From Sciscionella marina DSM 45152 (GTDB lineage: Bacteria > Actinomycetota > Actinomycetes > Mycobacteriales > Pseudonocardiaceae), in assembly GCF_000379465.1 (NCBI RefSeq), contig NZ_KB905447.1:62001-126000 (forward strand): a DNA stretch of 64,000 bases, written 5' to 3'. The position numbers were made by a program, and so were the translations under genes. Under the pieces are notes generated by a model. That model did not search any database, had not been told where the DNA came from, and saw nothing but the letters and a program-made list of their open reading frames with translations. Position 1 is the stretch's first letter; every line of letters begins with the position of its first letter. Below are positions 8,846 through 17,223 of the stretch, piece after piece.

Positions 8846-10342
8846 ATGACGGAACGGATCGCGCACTGGATCGGCGGCAAGCCGCATGACGGAACACCAG
8901 AACGCACGGGGGAGGTGTACGACCCGGCGACCGGTGCGGTGAGCGGTCTGGTCGATTTCGCCGACACCGCCATCGTGGACGAGGCGGTGCGCGTCGCCTC
9001 GGACGCGGCCCGCGAATGGCGTCGCACCTCCCTTGCCAAGCGCACCAGCGTGCTGTTCCGGTTCCGCGAACTGCTCGCCGCGCACACCGAGGAACTGGCC
9101 GCGATCATCACCGCCGAACACGGCAAGGTGCTCTCCGACGCAGCCGGCGAGATCGCACGCGGCCTCGAGGCGGTCGAATTCGCCTGCGGCATCCCGCATC
9201 TGCTCAAGGGCGGCAACACGCAGAACGCCTCGACCGGGGTGGATGTCTCCTCGACGCTGGCGCCGCTCGGGGTCGTCGGCATCATCTCCCCGTTCAACTT
9301 CCCCGCGATGGTGCCGCTGTGGTTCGCGCCGAACGCGATCGCCTGCGGCAACGCCGTGGTGCTCAAGCCGAGCGAGAAGGACCCCTCGGCCGCGCTGTTC
9401 CTGGCGAAGCTCTGGCAGCGGGCCGGGCTTCCCGACGGGGTGTTCAACGTCGTGCACGGGGACAAGGTCGCGGTGGACGCACTGCTCGAACACGAGCGGA
9501 TCAAGGCGATCTCCTTCGTCGGCTCGACCCCGATCGCGCGGTACGTCTACGAGAACGCCTCGCGCAACGGCAAGCGGGTGCAGGCGCTCGGCGGGGCCAA
9601 GAACCACATGGTCGTGCTCCCGGACGCGGACCTGGACGCCACCGCGGACGCCGCCGTCTCCGCGGGCTTCGGTTCCGCGGGGGAGCGGTGCATGGCGGTG
9701 TCGGTCCTGGTCGCTGTGGACTCCATCGCGGACGAACTGGTCGCCAAGATCACCGAGCGGATGGGCGTCCTGCGGGTCGGCGACGGGCGCAAGGACAGCA
9801 GCGAGATGGGCCCGCTGGTCACCGCGGCACACCGGGACAAGGTCCGGTCCTATGTGGACGGTGGTGAGAAAGAGGGCGCCACGCTCGCCTTCGACGGGCG
9901 CACTCACGAGATCGACGGGGACCAGACCGGCTTCTGGCTCGGCCCGACACTGTTCGACAACGTCACCACAGACATGCGGCTCTACCGCGACGAGATCTTC
10001 GGCCCGGTGCTCTCGGTGGTGCGGGTGCCGGACTTCACCTCGGCGGTGGACCTGGTCAACGCGGGCGCCTACGGCAACGGAACCGCGATCTTCACCGCGG
10101 ACGGGGCCGCCGCGCGGGAGTTCAGCGCGGAGATCGAGGTCGGCATGGTCGGGGTGAACGTGCCCATCCCGGTGCCGGTAGCCTATTACTCCTTCGGCGG
10201 CTGGAAGGACTCGCTGTTCGGCGACTCGCACGCATACGGCCAGGAAGGGGTGCATTTCTACACCCGCACCAAGGTCGTCACCTCGCGCTGGCCGACCGCG
10301 CAGACCCATAGCGGGGTCAACCTCGCCTTCCCGAGCAACTGA
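8846..10342 (+). CDS. mmsA: CoA-acylating methylmalonate/malonate-semialdehyde dehydrogenase
   Basis: 498 residues of the aldehyde dehydrogenase superfamily. It has IISPFNFPAMVPLWFAPNAIACGN, KPSEKDPSA and FVGSTPIARYVYENASRNGKRVQALGGAKNH, the segments that separate the CoA-acylating MmsA branch from other ALDHs. The catalytic cysteine is C282 in GSAGERCMA. It converts methylmalonate semialdehyde to propionyl-CoA and malonate semialdehyde to acetyl-CoA with NAD+. Malonate semialdehyde is the deamination product of beta-alanine, so this enzyme can complete the pyrimidine pathway whose hydrolases sit upstream. It is divergent from the PucR regulator. Valine or inositol catabolism is the alternative setting. 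Confidence 0.93.
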   Translation: MTERIAHWIGGKPHDGTPERTGEVYDPATGAVSGLVDFADTAIVDEAVRVASDAAREWRRTSLAKRTSVLFRFRELLAAHTEELAAIITAEHGKVLSDAAGEIARGLEAVEFACGIPHLLKGGNTQNASTGVDVSSTLAPLGVVGIISPFNFPAMVPLWFAPNAIACGNAVVLKPSEKDPSAALFLAKLWQRAGLPDGVFNVVHGDKVAVDALLEHERIKAISFVGSTPIARYVYENASRNGKRVQALGGAKNHMVVLPDADLDATADAAVSAGFGSAGERCMAVSVLVAVDSIADELVAKITERMGVLRVGDGRKDSSEMGPLVTAAHRDKVRSYVDGGEKEGATLAFDGRTHEIDGDQTGFWLGPTLFDNVTTDMRLYRDEIFGPVLSVVRVPDFTSAVDLVNAGAYGNGTAIFTADGAAAREFSAEIEVGMVGVNVPIPVPVAYYSFGGWKDSLFGDSHAYGQEGVHFYTRTKVVTSRWPTAQTHSGVNLAFPSN

Positions 10343-10389
10343 TCCTCGCTGTGAACTTGCCCGCCCCGGTGCTCCGGCGGCGGGCGAGT

Positions 10390-10395
10390 TAGTGT
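10390..10395 (+). promoter_or_regulatory. -10 element for leaderless start of the patatin gene
   Basis: TAGTGT at 10390-10395 fits the actinomycete -10 pattern TAnnnT and lies 7 nt before the GTG at 10403. It overlaps the more upstream GTG at 10394 and so argues against that start. Confidence 0.45.
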
Positions 10396-10402
10396 GACCA
10401 GC

Positions 10403-11329
10403 GTGAACGTGCTCGACCTGATCCGCCTGCGCGCCAAGGAGAACAGCAAACCAGGCGCCCGTACCGATCCGCACCGGCTCGCCCTCGCCGTCGAGGGAGG
10501 TGGCAGCCGGGGAGCCTATTCCAGCGGAATGGTCGCCGAGCTGGAGCGCCGCGGACTCACCGAGGTGTTCGACGATGTGTACGGCTCCTCGATGGGGGCG
10601 ATCAACGTGATCTGGCTGCTCGCCGGGCAGGCCGAGCACGGGGTGTCCTTCTTCTGGCATCCGGCCGTCATGCCGAACGTGATCCGGCCGGGTGCGCTGC
10701 TGCGCGGCAAACCGGCGGTGGACCTGCGATTCCTCACCGACCGGGTGTACGAGCGCTGGGCGGGCCTGGACTTCGGCGCGGTGCTGGCCAACCCGATCGG
10801 CCTGCACCCGATCGCCACCGATGCCGCGACCGGGGAGGTGCTGGACATCGGCGAGTTCGTGCACGATGCCGCCACGGTCAAGCTCGCCATGCGCGGTTCC
10901 TCCGGATTGCCGTTGCTGACCGGTCCGCTCGTGGACCTGGGCGGGCACCGGCTGCTCGACGGCGGCCTCGCCGAGGCGATCCCGTACCGCACCGCACTGC
11001 GGGACGGGGCCACGCATGTGCTCGTGTTGCGCACCAGGCGCGCCGACGAGCCGGTGAAACGGCCCTCCCGGATCGAGGACCTCGCGGTGACGGCCTTCCT
11101 GCGGCGGACCGCGCCCGCTGCGGTGGCCAGCTGGCGCTCGCGCACCGAACGCCGCGCCGGGGACGACGAACGGCTCACCGCGGCCTCCGGCGAACGGCTG
11201 CAGCAGATCCTCGTCCCGCCCGGTTCCCCGGATGTGTCCCGGCTGGAGACCGATGGCGGGCTCATCCGGCGTGCGGTCGAACGTGGGGCGAGCGCGGTCG
11301 CCGAGGCACTGGAATCGGCTGCGGGCTGA
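10403..11329 (+). CDS. Patatin-like phospholipase/acyl hydrolase
   Basis: 308 residues from the GTG at 10403, chosen because a TAnnnT -10 box ends 7 nt before it and covers the alternative GTG at 10394. It contains the oxyanion loop VEGGGSRGAYSSG, the nucleophile elbow GSSMG (Ser of the Ser-Asp dyad) and the catalytic Asp in LLDGGLAEAIPY. It is a single-domain, RssA/YjjU-type bacterial patatin without signal peptide or membrane segment, so probably a cytosolic lipase or acyl hydrolase. The C-terminal tail is charged and Arg-rich. Stop codons of this gene and the convergent biotin carboxylase lie only 10 bp apart. Confidence 0.88.
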   Translation: MNVLDLIRLRAKENSKPGARTDPHRLALAVEGGGSRGAYSSGMVAELERRGLTEVFDDVYGSSMGAINVIWLLAGQAEHGVSFFWHPAVMPNVIRPGALLRGKPAVDLRFLTDRVYERWAGLDFGAVLANPIGLHPIATDAATGEVLDIGEFVHDAATVKLAMRGSSGLPLLTGPLVDLGGHRLLDGGLAEAIPYRTALRDGATHVLVLRTRRADEPVKRPSRIEDLAVTAFLRRTAPAAVASWRSRTERRAGDDERLTAASGERLQQILVPPGSPDVSRLETDGGLIRRAVERGASAVAEALESAAG

Positions 11330-11339
11330 GCCCCGGGGG

Positions 11340-12671
11340 TCAGAGGCGCTGTTCGAGCCACTTGGTGTGCACGCCACCGGCGAGGAATTCGGGATCGGCG
11401 AGCAGCCGCTGATGGAGCCCGATCGTGGTGGGCACGCCCTCGACGGTCAGCTCGGCGAGGGCCTGGCGGGCCCGGGCGATGGCGGTGGCCCGGTCCGGGC
11501 CGTGCGCGACGACCTTCGCGATCATCGAGTCGTAGAACGGGCTGATCCGGCTGCCGCACAGAAAGCCGGTCTCGAAGCGGACACCGGGCCCGGCGGGAAA
11601 GTCGTACCGGGTGAGCTCGCCCGGACTGGGGGCGAAGTCGCGGTCCGGATCCTCGGCGTTGATCCGGAGCTCGACCGCGGCGCCGTGTCGGTCGATCCGG
11701 TCCTGGGCGACCGAGAGCGGGGCACCGGCGGCGATCCGCAGCTGCTCGGCGACCAGGTCGATGCCGGTGATCTCCTCACTGATGGGGTGCTCGACCTGGA
11801 TGCGGGTGTTCATCTCGATGAAGTGGAACTCCCCGGTCGGGGAGAGCAGGAATTCCACGGTGCCCGCTCCGGTGTAGCCGACGCTCTCGGTCAAGCGTAC
11901 GGCGGCCTCGGTGATCGCCGTGCGGGTGTCCTCGGCGAGTCCCGGGGCCGGGGCCTCCTCGATGAGCTTCTGCCTGCGGCGCTGCACCGAGCAGTCCCGT
12001 TCGAAGGTGTGCACGACCCTGCCGTGGGTGTCGGCGAGGACCTGAACCTCGATGTGCCGAGCGTTCTCGAGCGCGCGTTCCAGGTACACGGTTCCGTCGC
12101 CGAACGCGGAGCGCGCCTCGGCCTGTGCCGCGGGGACGATCTCGGCGAGCTCCTCGCTGGTCCGCACGGGGCGGATACCCCGTCCTCCTCCGCCCGCAGC
12201 CGCCTTGACCAGCAGCGGGTACCCGATCTGCTCGGCGGCCGTGCGGGCAGCCTCCGGGGTGTCCAGCGCACTGCTTCCGGGCACGACGGGCACCCCGGCC
12301 TCGGTGGCCGCCGCACGGGCGGCCGCCTTGTCACCCATGCGTTCGATCACCTCGGCGCGGGGACCGACGAAGGTCAATCCCGCCTCGGCGACGGCCGCCG
12401 CGAAGGCGGGCTGTTCGGAGAGGAAACCGTAGCCGGGATGGACGGCGTCGGCGCCGCTTTCCCGCGCCGCGCGCAGGATCGCCTCGGCGTCGAGGTAGGA
12501 CTTGGCGGCCGCGGACTTGCCGATGTGCACCGCGTGGTCGGCGAGCCGGGTCCAGCGGCTGTCCCGGTCGGCGTCGGAGTAAACGGCAACGGCTTCGAGC
12601 CCGAGGGTGTGGGCGGCCCGGATGACCCGTACGGCGATCTCGCCCCGGTTGGCGATCAGTACCCGCTTCAC
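11340..12671 (-). CDS. Biotin carboxylase subunit of a pxp/urea-carboxylase-like cluster
   Basis: 443 residues, the length of AccC-type biotin carboxylases. Domains in order: N-terminal Rossmann-like segment (KRVLIANRGEIAVRVIRAAHTLGLEAVAVYSDAD), ATP-grasp with glycine-rich loop LLVKAAAGGGGRGIR, and EFHFIEMNTRIQVEHPISEEITGIDLV containing the carboxylation-site residues, then the C-terminal barrel (LRINAEDPDRDFAPSPG). It forms carboxybiotin on the adjacent carrier from bicarbonate and ATP. The GTG start overlaps the carrier stop (GTGA). Because it is the last gene behind pxpB-pxpC and a carrier, I read it as a dedicated subunit of that enzyme rather than of acetyl-CoA carboxylase. Confidence 0.92.
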   Translation of the reverse strand: MKRVLIANRGEIAVRVIRAAHTLGLEAVAVYSDADRDSRWTRLADHAVHIGKSAAAKSYLDAEAILRAARESGADAVHPGYGFLSEQPAFAAAVAEAGLTFVGPRAEVIERMGDKAAARAAATEAGVPVVPGSSALDTPEAARTAAEQIGYPLLVKAAAGGGGRGIRPVRTSEELAEIVPAAQAEARSAFGDGTVYLERALENARHIEVQVLADTHGRVVHTFERDCSVQRRRQKLIEEAPAPGLAEDTRTAITEAAVRLTESVGYTGAGTVEFLLSPTGEFHFIEMNTRIQVEHPISEEITGIDLVAEQLRIAAGAPLSVAQDRIDRHGAAVELRINAEDPDRDFAPSPGELTRYDFPAGPGVRFETGFLCGSRISPFYDSMIAKVVAHGPDRATAIARARQALAELTVEGVPTTIGLHQRLLADPEFLAGGVHTKWLEQRL

Positions 12672-12907
12672 GCCGTCTCCAGTTCGGCGAGGTCCTGGCC
12701 GATCTCGACCTCGTCACCGTCCTCGACGAGGAATTTGCCGATCGTGCCGTCGGCCTCGGCCCTGATCTCGTTGTAGGTCTTCATGACCTCGATCAGCGCG
12801 ATCGTCTGGCCTGCGGCGATGGTTCCGCCCTCGCTGACGTACGGCTCGTCCTCGGGAGCGGGGCGGCGGTAGAAGATGCCGGGCATGCCTGCCTTGATGG
12901 TGACCAT
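12668..12907 (-). CDS. Biotin carboxyl carrier protein, short form
   Basis: 79 residues comprising little more than a biotinyl/lipoyl domain. The biotinylation lysine is K43 in the motif EVMKT, and the fold-typical ends ISEGG-like (YVSEGGTIAAGQ) and VEDGDEVEIGQDLAEL are present. It lacks the Pro/Ala-rich N-terminal arm of AccB. GAGGAGA stands upstream of the ATG. It overlaps the biotin carboxylase start by GTGA and follows pxpC by 12 bp, so all are co-expressed. It should be charged by the biotin carboxylase and deliver carboxybiotin to the PxpB/PxpC pair. Confidence 0.9.
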   Translation of the reverse strand: MVTIKAGMPGIFYRRPAPEDEPYVSEGGTIAAGQTIALIEVMKTYNEIRAEADGTIGKFLVEDGDEVEIGQDLAELETA

Positions 12908-12919
12908 GATGATTCTCCT

Positions 12920-13900
12920 CTAGTTGCCGGTGAGGGCTTCGCGGATGGTGTCGATACGCGCCGCCCGTTCGCGGCGCGCGGTGAGCGCGGTGTCGAGGTC
13001 GGTTTCGACGAACCGCACCGTTTCCCCGGTCTTGGCCTGACCGATGCGGTCCCGGTCCACGGAGATGACCGTGCCGGTGGTGGCGTACCCGCCCCCGGTG
13101 ACCGCGTCGTTGAGCAGCACGATCGGTTCATCCCCTCCGGGGAGCTGGATCGAACCGACGGGGTAGCCGAGGTCGACCACATTGGCCGGATCGCTGCCCG
13201 CGCCGAAGGGCTGCGCCCGATCGGTGAATTCGAGGCTGCCGCCACGCAGCCGGTAACCGACGCGGTTGGCGTCCTTGGTGATCTTCCATTCGGTGTCCAG
13301 GAAGGTCTTCAGGCCCCGCTCGGTCAGCCGGTAGGAGCACAGGCCGATGATGGTGCGCAGTTCGGCGGGCGTACCGAACTCCGGCCGCAGCGACTCGGGA
13401 ACGCTGTGGCCCGCGCGGGCGCGGGTTCCGGCCTCGCCGAGCGGCAACCGGTCCGCATCGGCGAGTTTGCGGCCGTCGAATCCGCCGATCCCGGTGAGCG
13501 TGTAGGTCGAGCGCGAGCCGAGATAGACCGGGACGTCGATACCCCCGGACACCGCGATGTACAGGCGCGCGCCGGCGGTGAGCATGCTGAACCCGAGCAC
13601 GTCGCTGGGACCGACCGGGACCGCGGTCCACGCCTCGACGGGTTCGCCGTTCACCGTGACCGATGCCGTGGCCCCCGTGACCGCGATCAGGCGGTGATCG
13701 GTGAATTCGAGCGTCGGCCCGATATAGGTCGCTTCCAGCAGCCCGGTGTTCGGCTCGTTGCCCACGAGCAGGTTCGCGGCGCTCGCGGAGTACTGGTCCA
13801 TCGCTCCGGACGGGGGCATGCCGATGCGGTAGTGCCCGGGCCGCCCGAGATCCTGCACGGTGGTGAACAGTCCACCGGCGTGCACGCGGATGTCGCTCAT
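12920..13900 (-). CDS. pxpC: Biotin-dependent carboxyltransferase-type 5-oxoprolinase subunit C (AHS2/KipA)
   Basis: 326 residues of the AHS2/KipA family: IRVHAGGLFTTVQDLGRPGHYRIGMPPSGAMDQYSASAANLLVGN at the N-terminus, then FTDRAQPFGAGSDPANVVDLGYPVGSIQLPGGDEPIVLLNDAVTGGGYATTGTVISVD near the end. In Escherichia coli and Bacillus, PxpC works with PxpA and PxpB to open 5-oxoproline with ATP; in urea amidolyase the same fold is half of the carboxyltransferase. Its ATG overlaps the pxpB stop (ATGA). The immediate presence of a biotin carrier and biotin carboxylase makes a carboxyltransferase role here likely. Confidence 0.9.
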   Translation of the reverse strand: MSDIRVHAGGLFTTVQDLGRPGHYRIGMPPSGAMDQYSASAANLLVGNEPNTGLLEATYIGPTLEFTDHRLIAVTGATASVTVNGEPVEAWTAVPVGPSDVLGFSMLTAGARLYIAVSGGIDVPVYLGSRSTYTLTGIGGFDGRKLADADRLPLGEAGTRARAGHSVPESLRPEFGTPAELRTIIGLCSYRLTERGLKTFLDTEWKITKDANRVGYRLRGGSLEFTDRAQPFGAGSDPANVVDLGYPVGSIQLPGGDEPIVLLNDAVTGGGYATTGTVISVDRDRIGQAKTGETVRFVETDLDTALTARRERAARIDTIREALTGN

Positions 13901-14796
13901 CGGTACAGCACCTCCAGCAGTTCGCGGTTGACCGCATCCGGATCGGCGATCAGCCGTGCGGGTTCGAACGAGGCCTCGCGGATGCGATAGCGGAAGCTGC
14001 CGTCCTCCACCTGGCCGCGGATCCGGTCGAACTCGGCCCGGTCGATAGTGCGGTACCGGAGCACGTCACCGGCTCTGGGAAACACGATGCCCGCGGCGAA
14101 ATCCGGAAGCCGCTGGTCGAGATCGAACACCGGGGCCGGGGCCATGCCGAACAATTGGTACCCGCCCGCCCCGCGAACCGGGTACACCACGGAGAACGCG
14201 CCGCCGAAGCCGAAGGACCGCTCCGGGGTGTCGGTGCGCGGCCGGACGTACTTGGGCACCTCGATCTGGCGTTCTTTCGGGACGAGCTGATAACAGAACG
14301 GCAGTCCGGGAACGAAACCGAGCATCGTCACGATGTACGGCGCCGAGGAGATCGCCTCGATGAGGGACCCGACACCGTCGAATCCGTTGATACGGGCGGC
14401 GTATTCGAGATCCGTCCCGCTCGGATCCTGGTGGTTGTCCCGGAACCGCATCAGCGTCTCTCTGGTCCACGGGTCGTCGAAGAGCACCGGCACATCGACC
14501 ACCCGGGTGTGCAGCACGTAGTCCCGGGGCAGTTCGCCCACCGAGGCCTCGAGGCCGCGCAGCTCCTCGACGAGCTCACGGGGATCGAGCCGGTCCGGGT
14601 CGATGCGGACCATGTAGGACGCGTTGGAGGGGCAGATATCGATCACGCCGTCGATATCCAGCTCCCGCAGGGCATTGGTGACGGCCATTCCCTTGAAGTT
14701 CGCTTCGAGGCTCATCGCCTGGTCGAGTTCCACGAACAGGAACTCGTCGCCGCCGTACTCATAGCGCGCGGGCGGCAGCTCGGTCGGGGTGTCCAC
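13897..14796 (-). CDS. pxpB: 5-oxoprolinase subunit B (AHS1/KipI family)
   Basis: 299 residues from the GTG at 14796. I chose this start because GAGGAG lies 7 nt upstream and longer frames run into the divergent PucR gene. It contains the AHS1 hallmarks DICPSNASYMVRIDP, VPVLFDD, MLGFVPGLPFCYQLVPKERQIEVPKYVRPRTDTPERSFGFGGAFSVVYPVRGAGGYQLFG. The N-terminal region EYGGDEFLFVELDQAMSLEANFKGMAV is unusually acidic and aromatic. First gene of the minus-strand pxpB-pxpC-carrier-carboxylase operon; divergent from the PucR gene across a 126-bp promoter region with a palindrome. Confidence 0.9.
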   Translation of the reverse strand: MDTPTELPPARYEYGGDEFLFVELDQAMSLEANFKGMAVTNALRELDIDGVIDICPSNASYMVRIDPDRLDPRELVEELRGLEASVGELPRDYVLHTRVVDVPVLFDDPWTRETLMRFRDNHQDPSGTDLEYAARINGFDGVGSLIEAISSAPYIVTMLGFVPGLPFCYQLVPKERQIEVPKYVRPRTDTPERSFGFGGAFSVVYPVRGAGGYQLFGMAPAPVFDLDQRLPDFAAGIVFPRAGDVLRYRTIDRAEFDRIRGQVEDGSFRYRIREASFEPARLIADPDAVNRELLEVLYR

Positions 14797-14866
14797 GGGT
14801 ACGCTCCTCGCCGTCGTTGGCGGAATGGGTGGACACAGCCTGAACCCGGCGCGGCTTCCGGACCAG

Positions 14867-14881
14867 TCGACGAATCGTCGA
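14867..14881. promoter_or_regulatory. Palindrome in the pxpB-pucR divergent promoter region
   Basis: TCGACGA-A-TCGTCGA is a perfect 7+1+7 inverted repeat midway between the divergent starts at 14796 and 14923. A binding site for the adjacent PucR regulator is the simplest reading. Confidence 0.55.
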
Positions 14882-14910
14882 ATTTCCCGGCGGGCTACTG
14901 TCCGAAATGG

Positions 14911-14916
14911 TAGTTT
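14911..14916 (+). promoter_or_regulatory. -10 element for leaderless start of the second pucR gene
   Basis: TAGTTT lies exactly 6 nt before the ATG at 14923, and no ribosome-binding sequence precedes the start. A second candidate, TACTGT, begins at 14896. Confidence 0.45.
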
Positions 14917-14922
14917 CCCGCC

Positions 14923-16389
14923 ATGGGTCCGACGGTGAACGTACTTCTGGACCATCCGGCGCTGGGCCTGAACCTCCGTGCCGGTCATGCCTGCGAGCAG
15001 CGGATCTCCTGGGTGCACGTCAGCGAACTGCTCGACCCGACACCGTTTCTCGGTGGCGGGGAGCTGTTGCTCACCACGGGGCTCACGCTGCCCGCGGACG
15101 AGCAGGAACAGGCCGAGTACATCGCCCGGCTCGCGGGTGCCGGGGTGGCCGGGCTCGGTTTCGGGGTGGAACTCGGCCACGATCAGATCCCCGAAGGTCT
15201 GATCGCCGCCGCGGACCGGGCCGGTCTCGCCCTATTCGAGGTGCCGCACCGCACCCCGTTCATCGAGATCTCCAAGACCATCGCGCAATGGCTCACCGAG
15301 GAGACCGACCGCGAATCCCTGCGTGCCGAACGCGCCCGTCAGGCCCTGATCCGCACCGCCCTGCGTGCCGATGGCCTCTCCGGCCTCGCCACCGAGCTGG
15401 CCAAGCACCTGGACTGCTGGGCGGTGTTCCTCGATGCCACCGGACAATCTGTCGGCGCCGAACCCGCCACCGCGACCGGCAGGCTCGGCCCGCTCACGGA
15501 GCAGCTGCGCCGGCTGCGCACCGCGCGCGCTCCGGCCGGGATGAGCCTGACCGTGGAAACGGAGACGATCGCCGCCCAGTCGCTCGGCTCGGGCGCGTAC
15601 CCCGTCGGGTTTCTGATCACCGGCCGCCGCACCGCGTTCAACCCGACCGATCAGCACATCCTGCACATCGCCGCCGCCCTGCTCTCGGTGGCGCTGTGCA
15701 CGACGAGCCCGGTCGCCGACGCGCGGGTGCGCACCGTGGCCCTGCAGTTGCTGCTCGACGGCCGGGCCGACCTCTGCGCCGAGCTCGGCGTCCCCGCACC
15801 TCCGGACGAGCTCGTGGTGCTCGCCTGCACCGGGTACACGGAGTCCTTCGTCCGCGACTGCCACGCCGCGGGGATGTTCACCGCCGAACTAGAGGATGCG
15901 CTGATCGTGCTCGCCCCCGCCGAGCGGCGCCCGCCCTCGGCACGGCACATCGGTGTGTCCGCGGCCGCCGGACCGAGCGGCATCGCCGAGGCCTATCGGC
16001 AGGCCCGCACCGCACTGCGCGCGAGCATCCGGCACGGCACCGCGGTCACCAGGTTCACTGAACTCGGCCTGGGGATTTTCGCTCAACTGCCGGACATTTC
16101 CACCGAAGCCGCGCTGCGCCCGCTCGTCGAGCACGACCAGACCCAGCGCGGCGATCTGCTCGGCTCGCTGCGCACCTGGCTGACCTGTCACGGACAGTGG
16201 GAGCAGGCGGCCAACCGGCTCGGCGTGCACCGGCACACACTGCGCAACCGGATCGAGAAGGCGGAGGTACTGCTCGACCGCAGCCTCGATTCACCGGACA
16301 TCCGGGCCGAGCTCTGGTTCGCGCTGCGCCGGCACGAGGAAAGGTCCAATCTGTCCAACCCGGCAGGGGAGGGCACGCCGAATCGGTAG
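14923..16389 (+). CDS. PucR-family transcriptional regulator of the pxp cluster
   Basis: 488 residues. The N-terminal PucR domain covers about residues 5-125 (RISWVHVSELLDPTPFLGGGELLLTTG). A long linker and GGDEF-like region follow, then a C-terminal helix-turn-helix near 425-470 (GQWEQAANRLGVHRHTLRNRIEKAEVLL). It lies between the divergent pxpB operon and pxpA, 62 bp before the latter, so it probably controls both halves of the split pathway. The tail after the HTH (NLSNPAGEGTPNR) is non-conserved. It differs clearly from the other PucR protein in the window, whose sensory middle is longer. Confidence 0.9.
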   Translation: MGPTVNVLLDHPALGLNLRAGHACEQRISWVHVSELLDPTPFLGGGELLLTTGLTLPADEQEQAEYIARLAGAGVAGLGFGVELGHDQIPEGLIAAADRAGLALFEVPHRTPFIEISKTIAQWLTEETDRESLRAERARQALIRTALRADGLSGLATELAKHLDCWAVFLDATGQSVGAEPATATGRLGPLTEQLRRLRTARAPAGMSLTVETETIAAQSLGSGAYPVGFLITGRRTAFNPTDQHILHIAAALLSVALCTTSPVADARVRTVALQLLLDGRADLCAELGVPAPPDELVVLACTGYTESFVRDCHAAGMFTAELEDALIVLAPAERRPPSARHIGVSAAAGPSGIAEAYRQARTALRASIRHGTAVTRFTELGLGIFAQLPDISTEAALRPLVEHDQTQRGDLLGSLRTWLTCHGQWEQAANRLGVHRHTLRNRIEKAEVLLDRSLDSPDIRAELWFALRRHEERSNLSNPAGEGTPNR

Positions 16390-16451
16390 ATTCCGCGGCG
16401 GGCCTGCCCGCCCTACAGTCGCCGGTGAACAGAACGGACGGAGGGTTCGTC

Positions 16452-17222
16452 ATGAAGCACCTGATCGACCTCAACGCCGACGCCGGGGAAAGCTTCGGGC
16501 GCTGGCGACTCGGCGACGATGCCGCCGTGATTCCCCAGGTGACCTCGGTCAACGTGGCCTGCGGCTGGCATGCCGGTGACCCGGCGACGATGCGGCGCAG
16601 CATCGAGCTCGCCCGCGAGCACGGCGTCGCCCTCGGCGCGCACCCCGGTCTGCCCGACCTCGCCGGGTTCGGCCGCCGTGCCATGACGCTGGCCCCCGGC
16701 GAGGCCGCCGATGCCTGCCTCTATCAGTACGGCGCGCTGCGGGGCATCGCGGACAGCCTCGGGACACCGGTGACCCACCTCAAACCGCACGGCGCCTTCT
16801 ACGGACTGACGATCCGCGAGCCCGGGGTCGCCGACGCGATCAGCGATGCCGTGCAGGCGTTGCCCGAGGACGTGCTGCTCGTGCTGCTCGCCGGGCCGAC
16901 CGCGGACCGTGCCCTGGACCGCAATCCGCGCATCGCCCGGGAGGCCTTCGCCGACCTCGGCTACGACGACGAGGGGCATATCATCATCGAACCCGATCCG
17001 CAGCCGAAGGATCCGCAGGCCTGCGCCCGGCAGATGCTCGACATCCTGCGCGGTCAGGTCACCAGCGTGCACGGCAAGAGCATCCCGGTGGACGCGGACA
17101 CCGTCTGCATCCACGGTGATCGCCCGAACGCCCCGGAGATCGCCCGTGTCATCCGCGAACAGCTCGCCGAGCATCAGGTCGAGATCGCCCCGATCCATGA
17201 GGTGCTCGCCGCCCGCGGGTGA
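16452..17222 (+). CDS. pxpA: 5-oxoprolinase subunit A (LamB/YcsF family)
   Basis: 256 residues of the LamB/YcsF family: IDLNADAGESFGRWRLGDDAAVIPQVTSVNVACGWHAGDP at the N-terminus, THLKPHGAFYG, and VDADTVCIHGDRPNAPEIA near the end. The ATG at 16452 follows GGAGGG by 7 nt. A GTG at 16425 in frame lies 5 nt after a TACAGT box and is a weaker leaderless alternative. PxpA acts with PxpB and PxpC in ATP-dependent opening of 5-oxoproline to glutamate. Here it is separated from pxpBC by the regulator gene and reads the opposite way, an arrangement that still allows shared control. Confidence 0.92.
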   Translation: MKHLIDLNADAGESFGRWRLGDDAAVIPQVTSVNVACGWHAGDPATMRRSIELAREHGVALGAHPGLPDLAGFGRRAMTLAPGEAADACLYQYGALRGIADSLGTPVTHLKPHGAFYGLTIREPGVADAISDAVQALPEDVLLVLLAGPTADRALDRNPRIAREAFADLGYDDEGHIIIEPDPQPKDPQACARQMLDILRGQVTSVHGKSIPVDADTVCIHGDRPNAPEIARVIREQLAEHQVEIAPIHEVLAARG

Positions 17223-17223
17223 A

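Noticed and set aside
8549-11377. 942-codon minus-strand open frame across mmsA and the patatin gene
   Set aside because: High-GC antisense frame covering two well-supported genes; translation is low-complexity and matches nothing.
11340-12907. Biotin carboxylase and carrier as core acetyl-CoA carboxylase
   Set aside because: The carrier lacks the AccB arm, the pair overlaps pxpC in one operon, and actinomycete acyl-CoA carboxylases normally use a fused alpha chain with beta chains elsewhere.
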